Shown one piece after another: positions 7,898-16,817 of a DNA stretch of 64,000 nucleotides (positions within the stretch are counted from its first letter, which is position 1; every line of letters begins with the position of its first letter). Made by a program: the position numbers and the translations under genes. Below the pieces are notes generated by a model, which ran no database searches, was not told the origin of the DNA, and saw only the letters and a program-made list of their open reading frames with translations. The stretch is taken from positions 1 through 64,000 of the forward strand of contig CAJUHR010000014.1 in the NCBI GenBank assembly GCA_910586255.1, in the 5' to 3' direction. Source of the DNA: an uncultured Lachnospiraceae bacterium. GTDB lineage: Bacteria; Bacillota; Clostridia; Lachnospirales; Lachnospiraceae.

Positions 7898-8913
7898 TTG
7901 TTAATCAGCTTATCACTCTCGTTATTCCAGCTGTACAGCTTCCGGATCTCCTCGCCGATCTTCTCTGCCGGATGCTCTGCAGCCAGCTTTCTCATGGCCT
8001 TAAAATGTACCTGACGGCCAGCCGGCGACATATCCAGCAAAAATTCCTTGGCAAAGGTGCCATCCTGGATGTCTGCCAAAATCTTCTTCATGGTTTTCTT
8101 TGTCTCCTCCGTGATCAGCTTGGGACCGGTCACGTAATCGCCGTACTCCGCGGTGTTGGAGATGGAGTATCTCATGCCTGCAAAGCCGGACTGATAGATC
8201 AGATCCACAATCAGCTTCATCTCATGGATACACTCAAAGTAAGCATTTCTCGGGTCGTATCCGGCCTCCACCAGAGTCTCAAAACCTGCCTGCATCAACG
8301 CGCACACGCCGCCGCACAGCACTGCCTGCTCGCCGAACAGATCGGTCTCTGTCTCCGTGCGGAAGGTGGTCTCCAAAACACCGGCTCTTGCGCCGCCGAT
8401 AGCCAGAGCGTAGGCCAGGGCAAGCTCCAAGGCCTTTCCTGTGGCATCCTGCTCCACGGCCACCAGGCAGGGAACTCCCTTGCCCTCCAGATACTCGGAA
8501 CGGACCGTATGACCCGGTCCCTTGGGAGCGATCATGGTCACGTCCACATTTTTGGGCGGGTTGATACAGCCGAAATGGATATTAAAGCCATGGGCAAACA
8601 TCAGCATATTGCCCTCCTCCAAATTGGGCTCAATATCCTTTTTGTACATGTCAGCCTGCAGCTCATCGTTAATCAGGATCATGATAATGTCAGCCCTCTT
8701 GGCAGCCTCTGCCGCCGTGTACACCTCAAAGCCCTGAGCCTCAGCCCTTGCCCAGGATCTGCTGCCCTCGTAAAGACCGATGATCACATGGCATCCGGAC
8801 TCCTTGGCATTGAGCGCGTGAGCATGTCCCTGGCTGCCGTAACCGATCACCGCGATGGTCTTTCCCTCCAGCAGGGACAGATTGCAGTCCTCCTGATAAT
8901 AAATCTTTGCCAT
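7894..8913 (-). CDS. ilvC: ketol-acid reductoisomerase
   Basis: A 339-residue class I enzyme. It converts acetolactate or acetohydroxybutyrate to the dihydroxy acid in valine, isoleucine and leucine synthesis, using NAD(P)H. The N-terminal Rossmann motif GYGSQGHAHALN sits near residue 24; KGPGHTVRSEYLEGKGVP and the Mg2+-binding segment ETDLFGEQAVLCGG (about 190) follow. It lies 100 nt downstream of ilvN and is probably cotranscribed from the promoter at 9550-9578. The ilvB large subunit is not in the window. Confidence 0.95.
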   Translation of the reverse strand: MAKIYYQEDCNLSLLEGKTIAVIGYGSQGHAHALNAKESGCHVIIGLYEGSRSWARAEAQGFEVYTAAEAAKRADIIMILINDELQADMYKKDIEPNLEEGNMLMFAHGFNIHFGCINPPKNVDVTMIAPKGPGHTVRSEYLEGKGVPCLVAVEQDATGKALELALAYALAIGGARAGVLETTFRTETETDLFGEQAVLCGGVCALMQAGFETLVEAGYDPRNAYFECIHEMKLIVDLIYQSGFAGMRYSISNTAEYGDYVTGPKLITEETKKTMKKILADIQDGTFAKEFLLDMSPAGRQVHFKAMRKLAAEHPAEKIGEEIRKLYSWNNESDKLINN

Positions 8914-9013
8914 ATCCTTTTCCTCCTCATCTCTTTCTTCCGGCGACCTTTTAATGCCGGAGTTCCCGGCCGGACATTTCCGGAAAGGTATTATATTTTA
9001 TTTGATGATCCCT

Positions 9014-9514
9014 CTAGGGAAGATAGCGGACATCCTGAGAGCCTCTGGAAAGTCCGGTCAGTCCCGTTCTTGCCAGCTCCAAAATCTCGTAATCCTCCAA
9101 AAGATTGATCAGCGCGTCCAGCTTGGACTGGTCCCCTGTCAGCATGACCGTAAGGGAATCCTTGCCCACATCCACAATGGTGGCCCGGAAAATATCGGAA
9201 ATAGCGCCAATAGCCTGACGCTCACTGGCATTGGCCTTAACCTTCACCATGATCAGTTCCCGATACACCGACTGACCCGGCTTTAACTCCTTGATATCCC
9301 GCACATCCTCCAGCTTGCGCAGCTGCTTCTCGATCTGCTCCAGGATCTCCTGATCTCCTAAGGACACCACGGTCATGCGGGAATACCGCTCATCGGCAGT
9401 GACGCCCACCGTAAGGCTCTCAATGTTGTAGCCCCGGCGGCTGAACAGTCCGGCCACCCGGCTCAAAACACCGGCAGTATTGTCTACCAGCAGTGATAAT
9501 ACGATCCTATCCAT
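9014..9514 (-). CDS. ilvN: acetolactate synthase small (regulatory) subunit
   Basis: A 166-residue regulatory subunit. The N-terminal ACT domain begins LSLLVDNTAGVLSRVAGLFS with the typical GYNIESLTVG segment, and a C-terminal ALS_ss_C domain follows. It binds valine for feedback control of the catalytic IlvB subunit, which must be encoded elsewhere. First gene of the ilvN-ilvC unit. The leader is only about 35 nt, so there is no room for a T-box or leader-peptide attenuator. Confidence 0.93.
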   Translation of the reverse strand: MDRIVLSLLVDNTAGVLSRVAGLFSRRGYNIESLTVGVTADERYSRMTVVSLGDQEILEQIEKQLRKLEDVRDIKELKPGQSVYRELIMVKVKANASERQAIGAISDIFRATIVDVGKDSLTVMLTGDQSKLDALINLLEDYEILELARTGLTGLSRGSQDVRYLP

Positions 9515-9549
9515 AGGTATTTTGTCACCCTTTCTGTCGCGTTCATATA

Positions 9550-9578
9550 ATCATAGCAATCTTGATTCTCTTTGTCAA
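9550..9578 (-). promoter_or_regulatory. sigma-A promoter of ilvN-ilvC
   Basis: TTGACA (9578-9573), exactly 17 nt, then TATGAT (9555-9550) on the minus strand, 36 nt before the ilvN start. Confidence 0.8.
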
Positions 9579-9620
9579 CTATATAAATGGAATGTGTATG
9601 ATTCCTTCAGGTTATGGTTT

Positions 9621-9664
9621 GCAGCAGTTCGGACAGGTATCTTCTTGCCCGTCTGAACTGTTAC
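9621..9664. repeat. 44-nt palindromic repeat, copy 1
   Basis: Hairpin whose arms read GCAGCAGTTCGGACAGG and CCCGTCTGAACTGTTAC. It abuts the 3' end of the FMN dehydrogenase gene, so it probably serves as that gene's transcript end. A near-identical copy in inverse orientation lies at 13414-13457. Confidence 0.7.
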
Positions 9665-10683
9665 TATGGTTTTATAATCATATCGGAGGTAATCTCCGAA
9701 AGGGAATGAGCCCCGCACATTGCCATAGTGTCAGAAAGCTCCTGGGCAAGCCGTCCGATCAGCTCCTTCACGCCCTCCTGTCCTCCTCCATAAGCAGCGG
9801 TCACAAAGGGGCGGCAGATCAACACCCCGTCCGCTCCCATGGCCAGGGCCTTAAAAATATCCGTGCCGCTGCGGATGCCTCCATCCACCAGCACGGTCAT
9901 AGCTCCTTTCACAGCCTTAACAATGGAGGGAAGCACCTCTGCCGTTGCCGGACACTGGTCCAACACACGCCCTCCGTGATTGGAAACCACAATGGCGGCG
10001 GCCCCGGCTTCCTTCGCCTTCAAAGCCCCCTTCACCGTCATAATCCCTTTGACAATAAAGGGAATTTCTGCCTCCCGGACAATCCGGGCCAGCTCCCCGG
10101 TGGTTTTGCTTCCTGCCGGCGGCGTCATGTTTTTGAGGAAGGGCAGCCCCGCCGCATCCACATCCATGGCAGCGGCAAAGGCCCCGGATTCCCGAACCAG
10201 CGCAAGCTTTTCCCGAATGTTTTCCATATTCCATGGCTTTATCACCGGCACTCCCACACCCTTTGCAGCCCTAACGGCCGCCGTGGCCGCCTCCATTACC
10301 CGGGGATCCGTCCCGTCTCCCGTAAAAGCGGCGATCCCTTCCCCGGCACAGGCGGAAACAAGAATATCATTGTACTGCTCGTCCCCGTATTTGTCTCCGT
10401 AATGAAGCTTAACGGCCCCCACCGGGCCTGCAAAAAACGGGTAGGCGAATGTTCTTCCAAACAGCCGACAGGTGGTGTCCACCGGCCGGTTCTCGCACAG
10501 AGTATCCATCTGGACGCGGATTTCCTTCCATTTTTCGTAATTGCGGATAGCCGTGTCGCCCACACCCTTCGCTCCCGGCCCCGGAATCTGGTTTTTGCAG
10601 GCCCGTCCGTCACACACCTGACAGCCCTTGCAGTAGGGGCCCAGACAGGTTCTGGCCTGCTTTAGCACTTCTTTTTGTGTCAT
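9664..10683 (-). CDS. FMN-dependent alpha-hydroxyacid dehydrogenase family protein
   Basis: A 339-residue TIM-barrel FMN protein of the lactate oxidase/glycolate oxidase family. Seen: a Cys-rich N-terminus (CxGPYCKGCxVCDGRACKN, about 12-31), PVIKPW near 149, the key catalytic segment VSNHGGRVLD (about 237-246) and DGGIRSGTDIFKALAMGADGV with the FMN phosphate-binding loop. The cysteine-rich start is unlike classical lactate oxidase and suggests an anaerobic, possibly metal-assisted variant (inference). The substrate is unknown. It is followed by the acylphosphatase and ferredoxin genes in the same orientation, with an 18-nt gap to acylphosphatase. Confidence 0.85.
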   Translation of the reverse strand: MTQKEVLKQARTCLGPYCKGCQVCDGRACKNQIPGPGAKGVGDTAIRNYEKWKEIRVQMDTLCENRPVDTTCRLFGRTFAYPFFAGPVGAVKLHYGDKYGDEQYNDILVSACAGEGIAAFTGDGTDPRVMEAATAAVRAAKGVGVPVIKPWNMENIREKLALVRESGAFAAAMDVDAAGLPFLKNMTPPAGSKTTGELARIVREAEIPFIVKGIMTVKGALKAKEAGAAAIVVSNHGGRVLDQCPATAEVLPSIVKAVKGAMTVLVDGGIRSGTDIFKALAMGADGVLICRPFVTAAYGGGQEGVKELIGRLAQELSDTMAMCGAHSLSEITSDMIIKP

Positions 10684-10701
10684 TCTTTTTTGCCTCCTTT
10701 G

Positions 10702-10971
10702 TCAATTGGCTATCTGAAAACCCCGGTCCGCTTTCATCTCCATGTCCGTCACTTCCATATCATCAATCCGGATATAGGGCTGCTTGTGAAGGGCGCTGAC
10801 CATATCCCAAATCACGCTCTCCTCCCCCTGAGCCTCCAACTCCACCCGCTGATCCCACAGATTCTGCACATAGCCGGTCAGTCCCAAATTCCTGGCAATC
10901 CGGCAGGCCTGATATCGAAATCCAACTCCCTGAACCCGTCCGGAAAAATAAAAATGCTTTCTCACCTTCAT
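10702..10971 (-). CDS. acyP: acylphosphatase
   Basis: An 89-residue acylphosphatase. The signature YFSGRVQGVGFRYQACRIAR (about residues 7-26) holds the catalytic Arg, and the matching Asn lies in GYVQNLWD. It hydrolyses carboxyl-phosphate bonds such as acetyl phosphate. It lies in a compact minus-strand run: flavodoxin/ferredoxin (ends 10985), acylphosphatase, FMN dehydrogenase. Confidence 0.92.
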   Translation of the reverse strand: MKVRKHFYFSGRVQGVGFRYQACRIARNLGLTGYVQNLWDQRVELEAQGEESVIWDMVSALHKQPYIRIDDMEVTDMEMKADRGFQIAN

Positions 10972-10984
10972 TCTGCACCTCCGC

Positions 10985-11767
10985 CTACAAAATGAAAAAT
11001 TCTGCTTCCCTGCGCTCTGAACAAACCTTTTTAAGCTTCTGTCCCACAGCCAGCAAAACCATGGTATTGATCTTGCGGGCCCCTGACGGGCACACCTTCA
11101 CGCACCGCATGCAGGTAATGCACCGCTGGGTATCCGTCACCCTGGGATCTGTCCGGGAGATAGCCTGAACCGGGCATTTGCGGATGCAGGCTCCGCAATT
11201 TTTGCAGGAAAGGCCCACCTTGATCTTTAAGGGCACTCCCCGGAACTTTTTAAAGGGCCGGTTGCCGGGAACCTTTAAATCCCCGATCCGATAGTTGCTG
11301 GGCAGCTCCCAAAACCGCTTTCCCAGCTCTCTGCCAAACTGCCTCAGCCGCTTTCTGTCGGCCTTGTCCGGCCGTCCTGCACCAATGCTGCGAACAATGT
11401 TGTGCTCCGCAGAAACGGCAGCCGCAGCCATGGGACAAAAGCCCTGTCGCTGCATGATCAGCTTCAGCTCCAAAAGAGCATCCTCATAGGCCCTGTTTCC
11501 GTATGTCACCACCAAAACGGCCGCTGTCTTCCGCCCATGAAGCTTTTTAAGCCTCTCCGCCGCCACTGCCGGCACCCGTCCTCCATAAACCGGCACTCCT
11601 ACCACCACCGCCTCATTCTCCATAAAATAATAGTCCGGCCGGCTGCCCGGACCAGTCAGATCCAGCTGCTCCTGGTTCCCCGAAAGAGGCTCCGCAATCA
11701 GCCTCACCGCTGTCTTTGTATTGTATGTAGGACTGAAATACACTCTGGTAATCTGCTTTATGTTCAT
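10985..11767 (-). CDS. EFR1-type flavodoxin/ferredoxin
   Basis: A 260-residue fusion: an N-terminal flavodoxin-like domain (ITRVYFSPTYNTKTAVRLIA; FMN-phosphate loop) and a C-terminal 2[4Fe-4S] ferredoxin with CKNCGACIRKCP and CITCMRCVKVCP. It is a soluble low-potential electron carrier. I use the ATG at 11767, because the extra N-terminal 14 codons look non-homologous and the frame begins before the flavodoxin strand. Its middle (EHNIVRSIGAGRPD ... VPGNRPFKKF) aligns with the gene fragment at 26771-27031. Confidence 0.85.
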   Translation of the reverse strand: MNIKQITRVYFSPTYNTKTAVRLIAEPLSGNQEQLDLTGPGSRPDYYFMENEAVVVGVPVYGGRVPAVAAERLKKLHGRKTAAVLVVTYGNRAYEDALLELKLIMQRQGFCPMAAAAVSAEHNIVRSIGAGRPDKADRKRLRQFGRELGKRFWELPSNYRIGDLKVPGNRPFKKFRGVPLKIKVGLSCKNCGACIRKCPVQAISRTDPRVTDTQRCITCMRCVKVCPSGARKINTMVLLAVGQKLKKVCSERREAEFFIL

Positions 11768-11815
11768 TGCTCCATCCTCCTGGTCTCTCCCATCCTTCTG
11801 TCCCCGCAAAATTTC

Positions 11816-12145
11816 TTAAAAATGCCCTGCCTCAAATTCCCTGTTCAGCCATTCCACCGCTTCCCGAAGTCCTTCATCCTGGAAGGGAAAATCCTTTCCG
11901 TGCTTTTTGTCCTCCCCGGTGGTCTCATAATTGTAAGGCTCCGGCCAGATCACTGCCTCCAGAACGGTCTCCTTTGCCTCAGACTTGCCGTCCTCCGGCC
12001 TTTTTGCTGCCTCAGACTTGCCGTCCGACCGCTTCCTTGCCACCCGCTCCGCCTTTTGAAGCAGATAACGCATTCCCCGATAGCTTCCCGTAAACCGGCT
12101 CTTTTTTAAAAAAGCCATGGAAATCTGTCCATGCAGATCAATCAT
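11816..12145 (-). CDS. small uncharacterised protein
   Basis: 109 residues. A basic N-terminus (FLKKSRFTGSYRGMRYLLQK), a charged middle with a duplicated DGKSEA motif, and WPEPYNYE...FPFQDEGLREAVEWLN at the C-terminus. I recall similar short proteins in Lachnospiraceae but know no function. The duplicated RSDGKSEAAKRPEDGKSEA stretch looks like a small tandem expansion. The start at 12145 follows GAGGGG. It is 48 nt upstream of the ferredoxin gene and probably cotranscribed. Confidence 0.6.
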   Translation of the reverse strand: MIDLHGQISMAFLKKSRFTGSYRGMRYLLQKAERVARKRSDGKSEAAKRPEDGKSEAKETVLEAVIWPEPYNYETTGEDKKHGKDFPFQDEGLREAVEWLNREFEAGHF

Positions 12146-12361
12146 AATAACTTATCCCCTCATTGTCAAGCTTTGCCGAAAGACGAAAAAAACCGCTTCC
12201 CGTCTTACGGCCGGCTCCGTTCAGATACCCCCTGAACCGATACCTCTAGTTTACAAACATTTCCACAAAATGTCCACAACTTTTATACGTAACCGCGCCG
12301 TCAAAAAAAGAAGCTCCAAGCTCTCGCCCGCAAGCCTCTCTTCTTTCAAAAATTTTCCTTT

Positions 12362-13001
12362 TCAAACCCGTTTCCGTATAGTCAGTATGTTCCTTCCGTC
12401 CTTAAACTCATACGAAATCCCGCCCTTCATCTGCTTGATCATAAAAATCCCCAGCCCCCACCGGCCGGTCTGCTGCACCCAGGGTAATATCCGGATCCTC
12501 CTTTTTCAAAGGATTGTAAGGCTTCCCCCTGTCCGGAAAATCAATGGTAATCTGCAAAGGCTCCCCTCCCACCATACAGCGGGCGGTAGCCTCCCCTGCC
12601 TGGGGATGATATGCATAACGGACAATATTCACATAGATCTCCTCCGATGCCACATCAATCTGAGTCAGCAGCGCCACGGGACAATCTGTGTGATTCAGCT
12701 GTGAACGGATAAATCCGGTCACGGTCTCCAGGTTTTCCAGCGTGGCCGCCACGGTCAGTTCATCCCTGTACATCCCTCCTTTGCCACAGCCATTCCGTTT
12801 GTTGGAAGTGGCCAGATCTCCCTTCTGATTTTTTTCATAACCGAGGGAAGCATCCAGTTCCGCTTCCATGAGTTCCTGCAGGATGTCTTTAAAGCTTTCC
12901 CTGAGCAGGGAATAGACATCCGCAACGCTGGAAATGTTGTTTTCTGAAATCATCTGTCGAATTTGCTCCTTAGCTACCGCCATAAAAATACTCCTTTTCA
13001 A
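12362..13001 (-). pseudogene. IS256-type transposase N-terminus fused to an anti-sigma-type ATPase, frameshifted
   Basis: The open frame at 12408-13001 (197 codons) is a chimera. Residues about 8-75 (EQIRQMISENNISS ... YEKNQKGDLATSNKRNG) are the N-terminus of an IS256/mutator-family transposase. From about residue 77 (ELTVAATLENLETVTGFI) it becomes a RsbW/SpoIIAB-like HATPase, with EEIYVNIVRYAYHP as the N-box. Near the end a G-run (C-run at 12455-12459 on the plus strand) shifts the frame. The other frame continues with LGIFMIKQMKGGISYEF and NILTIRKRV and stops at 12362. So the ATPase is complete if one base of the run changes. The native ATPase start could be the ATG at 12773. Confidence 0.75.
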
Positions 13002-13086
13002 TAAGAATTGTCATATCTGAATTCTTACCTAAAAGGAGCCATTTTTTTCCAAAGACACAAACTATTTTACACTACCCTTTAAAATG

Positions 13087-13206
13087 TTAAAATTTTGTGA
13101 ATTTGATTAAAAGTCCTTTACAAAACGTCACTGGCCAAACAAAGCTCAGTAAGGACAGGCATATGACAAATCCGTACACTCCCAGCGCCGCCCTCGCAAA
13201 ATCCAT
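13087..13206 (-). CDS. possible small membrane protein (39 aa)
   Basis: Short frame starting MDFARAALGVYGFVICLSLL with one strongly hydrophobic segment and a basic end (LLIKFTKF). GAGGAG lies 7 nt before the ATG, a strong ribosome site. Not recognised. It could also be the leftover end of a larger membrane gene. It lies in 13002-13480, which is otherwise AT-rich and without genes. Confidence 0.4.
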   Translation of the reverse strand: MDFARAALGVYGFVICLSLLSFVWPVTFCKGLLIKFTKF

Positions 13207-13413
13207 GAAAATCTCCTCACCCGTTTTGCTCACCGGCAGGTCCCCTTTTGTTACTGTTCGGATAATCCTTGTCTGTTACCTTTTTTTATAACAAAATCCC
13301 CTTCCCACGTCAATACAGTTGTTCTGAATCGTATATATTCGTAGATAAATGACAAATTTCTCTTTGATTTTTTTGTAATTATCTCTATACTTTTTGTGTG
13401 AGACGATTCCATT

Positions 13414-13457
13414 GCAACAGTTCGGGCGGGCAAGAAAATACCCGTCTGAACTGTTAC
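13414..13457. repeat. 44-nt palindromic repeat, copy 2
   Basis: Arms GCAACAGTTCGGGCGGG and CCCGTCTGAACTGTTAC around CAAGAAAATA. The reverse complement matches the copy at 9621-9664 in most positions. It lies just before the LytTR gene. Confidence 0.7.
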
Positions 13458-13480
13458 ATTTCATTAAAAGGAAGGCAAAC

Positions 13481-13750
13481 ATGAGCTTAAACAATCCCGG
13501 GCAGGCGGAGATCGTCTGCATAGATCAGACCATCTCCTGCACTGCGCCCCTTCATAAGATCGCTTCCTGGCTTCCGGATACCTTTTATCCCATACACAGA
13601 AGCTATCTTGTAAATGTAATCTATATTGTATCTCTGTGCCGCTATGAAGCCAATCTTCTTTCCGGCATCGCCATTCCCATTCCTGCCAGAACCTATATGC
13701 AGGTCCGGCAGGATATCGAGAGACTGCTGTCAGACGAAAAAAGCCTGTAG
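13481..13750 (+). CDS. short LytTR-domain protein
   Basis: 89 residues, nearly all one LytTR DNA-binding domain: APLHKIASWLP, FYPIHRSYLVNVIYIVSL, and IPIPARTYMQVRQDIERLL match the second half of the fold. The first strands are shorter than usual, so it may be a trimmed domain. The ATG at 13481 follows AAGGAAGG, so I do not use the upstream ATG at 13394. One of few plus-strand genes here; convergent with the phosphomutase, with 21 nt between them. No sensor or receiver domain is attached. Confidence 0.65.
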   Translation: MSLNNPGQAEIVCIDQTISCTAPLHKIASWLPDTFYPIHRSYLVNVIYIVSLCRYEANLLSGIAIPIPARTYMQVRQDIERLLSDEKSL

Positions 13751-13771
13751 CCGGCAACGGCGGCTTTTCTC

Positions 13772-15514
13772 TCACTCCCCCACCAGCTGTCTGACCGCAT
13801 CGGTCAGCTCCTCAAGCTGTTTTTCGGCGTCCTCCCTGTTTGTCCCCTTCACGCCCATATAAAACTTCACCTTGGGCTCGGTACCTGACGGGCGGATACA
13901 GCACCAGGCCGATTCTCCCAGATCAAAATACAGCACGTTGGACTTTGGAAGTCCTGAGGGCAATTCCCTGCCAGCTTCACAGTCCCATATGGTCCCCTTC
14001 TCATAATCCCTGAACCGGGTTACCGGATAGTTACCGATGGTCTTTGGCGGTTTTTTCCGGATATTCTCCAAAAGCTCCCTGATTTTCCCGGCTCCTTCCA
14101 TCCCCTTCATGGTGACAGTACAGAGCCCTTCCTTGAAATATCCGTATTTTTCAAATAAGCACTCCATCTGCTGACACAGAGTAAGCCCTAAGGACCGGTA
14201 ATAGGCAGCAGCCTCGCACAAAGCCATCACGGCAACCACCGCATCCTTGTCCCGGGCGTGGGTTCCCACCAGACATCCGTAGCTCTCCTCGTATCCAAAC
14301 AAGAATTCGCGACTGTGGTCCTGCTCAAAAAACTTTATCTGCTCCCCGATGTACTTAAACCCGGTGAGAGTCTCGATCCGCTCCACATGATATTCCTTTG
14401 CAATCTCCCGGGACATTTTGCCCGACACAATGGTAGTCACCACGGCCCCGTTTGCCGGAATCCGGCTGGCAGCCTGCTTCCGAGACAGAATATACTCCAA
14501 AATAATCATTCCCGACATATTGCCTGTAAAGGGCTCGTACTCTCCTGTCTCCCCGTTCTTTGCATAGATTCCCAGCCGGTCCGCATCCGGATCCGTGGCC
14601 AGAACCACATCCGCGTCCACCTGCCGGGCCAGCTTTAAGGCCAGCAAAAAGGCATTTTTGTCCTCCGGATTGGGATAGCTGACGGTGGGGAAATCTCCGT
14701 TGGGCAGCTCCTGCTCCGGCACCACATACACGTTTTCAAAGCCCAGCTCCTTAAGGATGCGCCGCACCGGCAGATTTCCCGTGCCGTGAAGGGGTGTGTA
14801 GACAATCTTCATGTCCTTTCCCTGCTGACGGACAATATCCGGATGGATCACCAGCTTCTTTAACTCCTCCATATAGCTTTCGTCTATCTCTTTGCCGATC
14901 ACCTGATAGAGACCCTTGTCTTTGGCTTCCTGAAAATCCATGGTCCGGGCCATACCGTAATCTGCAATGGCATTGACCTCCCCGATGATCTCCTTATCCC
15001 TGGGCGCCGTGATCTGGGCTCCGTCCTCCCAATACACCTTATAGCCGTTGTATTCCGGAGGATTGTGACTTGCCGTCACCACGATTCCCGCCATACAGCC
15101 AAGCTTTCGCAGGGCAAAGGACAGCTCCGGCGTTGGCCTGAGAGATTCAAACACATAAGCCTTGATCCCGTTAGCCGCCAGACAGAGAGCTGTCTCCTTG
15201 GCAAATTCGGGCGACATCCGGCGAGAGTCAAAGGCGATCGCCACCCCCCGCTGTCCTCCCGCTTCTTTATTAATATAATTGGCCAGCCCCTGTGTAGCCT
15301 TTCTCACCGTGTAAACATTCATCCGGTTGCTTCCGGCTCCCAATATTCCCCGCAGGCCGCCGGTTCCAAACTCCAGATCCCGGTAAAACCGGTCCGTAAT
15401 CTCCACTCCGTTCCCGGCAAGAGCCCGCAGCTCTGCCTTGGTCTTTTCATCAAACACCGGCGATTCCATCCAAAGCCGGTAACGCGCGGCCAAATCCTCT
15501 CTCAGCTCTCCCAT
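13772..15514 (-). CDS. phosphohexomutase (phosphoglucomutase/phosphomannomutase)
   Basis: A 580-residue alpha-D-phosphohexomutase. The phosphoserine loop is VTASHNPPEYNGYKVYW (about residue 144), the metal-binding loop DPDADRLG (about 310), the sugar loop GYEESYG (about 415) and the phosphate-binding loop RPSGTEPK near the C-terminus. It interconverts hexose 1- and 6-phosphates. It stands directly after the mannosylglucose phosphorylase gene. It is therefore well placed to turn mannose-1-phosphate from both GH130 enzymes, and glucose-1-phosphate, into glycolytic 6-phosphates (inference from position). Confidence 0.9.
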   Translation of the reverse strand: MGELREDLAARYRLWMESPVFDEKTKAELRALAGNGVEITDRFYRDLEFGTGGLRGILGAGSNRMNVYTVRKATQGLANYINKEAGGQRGVAIAFDSRRMSPEFAKETALCLAANGIKAYVFESLRPTPELSFALRKLGCMAGIVVTASHNPPEYNGYKVYWEDGAQITAPRDKEIIGEVNAIADYGMARTMDFQEAKDKGLYQVIGKEIDESYMEELKKLVIHPDIVRQQGKDMKIVYTPLHGTGNLPVRRILKELGFENVYVVPEQELPNGDFPTVSYPNPEDKNAFLLALKLARQVDADVVLATDPDADRLGIYAKNGETGEYEPFTGNMSGMIILEYILSRKQAASRIPANGAVVTTIVSGKMSREIAKEYHVERIETLTGFKYIGEQIKFFEQDHSREFLFGYEESYGCLVGTHARDKDAVVAVMALCEAAAYYRSLGLTLCQQMECLFEKYGYFKEGLCTVTMKGMEGAGKIRELLENIRKKPPKTIGNYPVTRFRDYEKGTIWDCEAGRELPSGLPKSNVLYFDLGESAWCCIRPSGTEPKVKFYMGVKGTNREDAEKQLEELTDAVRQLVGE

Positions 15515-15641
15515 ATTTCTTGTCTCCTCTGCATCTTTTTTCAGTCCTGTCCTTTTTCTTCGGATCCCTCTTTCGCCCCAAGCTACTCCTGACCGCTTCC
15601 TGTCCGTCCGGCTTTTGCTCCTGCAGGAATCTTTGGATTTC

Positions 15642-16817
15642 TCATCTCTCCCCGGCCAGAAGCTCCCGGTTTCTGCGAATCAGCTCCACCCGCTGCCGCA
15701 CGCAGTCCGCGCTTCTCCCCGGGTCCCCAGGCGTATGGAACACGTAATCCACCAGCTTTTCCATCGTAGTCTCCGCCACATGCATCCGGGTATCCGAGGA
15801 GGCATAATAGATCAGCACCTGACCGTTATCCCGCGCAACCGCCCCGTTGGTAAAGACCACGTTGGACACATCGCCCACCCGCTCTCCTCCTCTCGGCGCA
15901 ATCAAAAGTCCGGACGGCTCTGCAATCACCTTTTCCGGATGATTCAGATCCGTGGCAAAGGCATAGATCACATACCGCAGCCCTGCCGCCGTGTTCCGCA
16001 CACCGTGGGCAATGTGAATCCACCCCTTCTCCGTGCGGATCGGCACCGCGCCGGCTCCGTTCTTGGCCTCCGTAATGGTGTGATACTTTCTGAGGCTGGT
16101 CATTTTCTCCTCATCGATCACCGCATGGGTGATGTCCTCGCACAACCCGAAGCCCACACCGCCGCCGCTGCCCGTATCGATAAAATCATCCATGGGCCGG
16201 GTATAAAAGGCGTACTTTCCATCCACAAATTCCGGGTGCAGCACCACATTCCTCTGCTGGGGCGAGCGCAGAGTCACCAGGTTGGGAAGCCGCTCCCAGC
16301 TCTTTAAATCCTTTGTTCGCACAATTCCCGCCGCTGCCACTGCCGCCGACAGATCCTTCACCGAGGTGTCCTTGCTCTCCGAACAGAACACCCCGTAGAT
16401 ATACCCGTCCTCATGCTTCGTCAGCCGCATATCATACACATTGGTCTCCTCCGGGCAGGTATCCGGCAGCACCACCGGCTCGTCCCGGAACCGGAAGCCG
16501 TCCACACCGCTCTCGCTCTCCGCCACGGCGAAGAAGGATTTCCTGTCATTTCCCTCCACCCGCACTACCAGGCAGATCTTTCCATTCAGCTCAATAGCCC
16601 CTGCATTCATCACCGCATTGACCCCCAGCCGCTCCATAAAATAAGGATTGGTCTCCGCATTTAAATCAAACCGCCACTCCACCGGAATATGCTCCCTGGT
16701 CACCACCGGGTCCACATACCGGTCATAAATTCCGTTATAAGAATCTGCCTTTTGATTCTTTTTTGCAATCAGCCTTCTCAGCTTTTCCTTCTCTGCCTCA
16801 TATCTCTCATGGATCAT
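15642..16817 (-). CDS. 4-O-beta-D-mannosyl-D-glucose phosphorylase (GH130_1)
   Basis: A 391-residue GH130 protein of the mannosylglucose phosphorylase type. Seen: an N-terminal helical extension typical of GH130_1, DRYVDPVVTREHIPVEWRFD (about 28-47), and NVYDMRLTKHEDGYIYGVFC, whose Asp is the GH130 acid catalyst. It splits Man-beta-1,4-Glc with phosphate to mannose-1-phosphate and glucose in the cytoplasm. It follows the epimerase that makes its substrate from mannobiose and precedes the phosphomutase that uses its product, a textbook mannan operon order. Confidence 0.9.
   Translation of the reverse strand: MIHERYEAEKEKLRRLIAKKNQKADSYNGIYDRYVDPVVTREHIPVEWRFDLNAETNPYFMERLGVNAVMNAGAIELNGKICLVVRVEGNDRKSFFAVAESESGVDGFRFRDEPVVLPDTCPEETNVYDMRLTKHEDGYIYGVFCSESKDTSVKDLSAAVAAAGIVRTKDLKSWERLPNLVTLRSPQQRNVVLHPEFVDGKYAFYTRPMDDFIDTGSGGGVGFGLCEDITHAVIDEEKMTSLRKYHTITEAKNGAGAVPIRTEKGWIHIAHGVRNTAAGLRYVIYAFATDLNHPEKVIAEPSGLLIAPRGGERVGDVSNVVFTNGAVARDNGQVLIYYASSDTRMHVAETTMEKLVDYVFHTPGDPGRSADCVRQRVELIRRNRELLAGER

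Noticed and set aside
9515..9660. T-box or attenuator leader for ilvN-ilvC
   Set aside because: The promoter is only 36 nt from the start codon; no T-box sequence or leader peptide fits.
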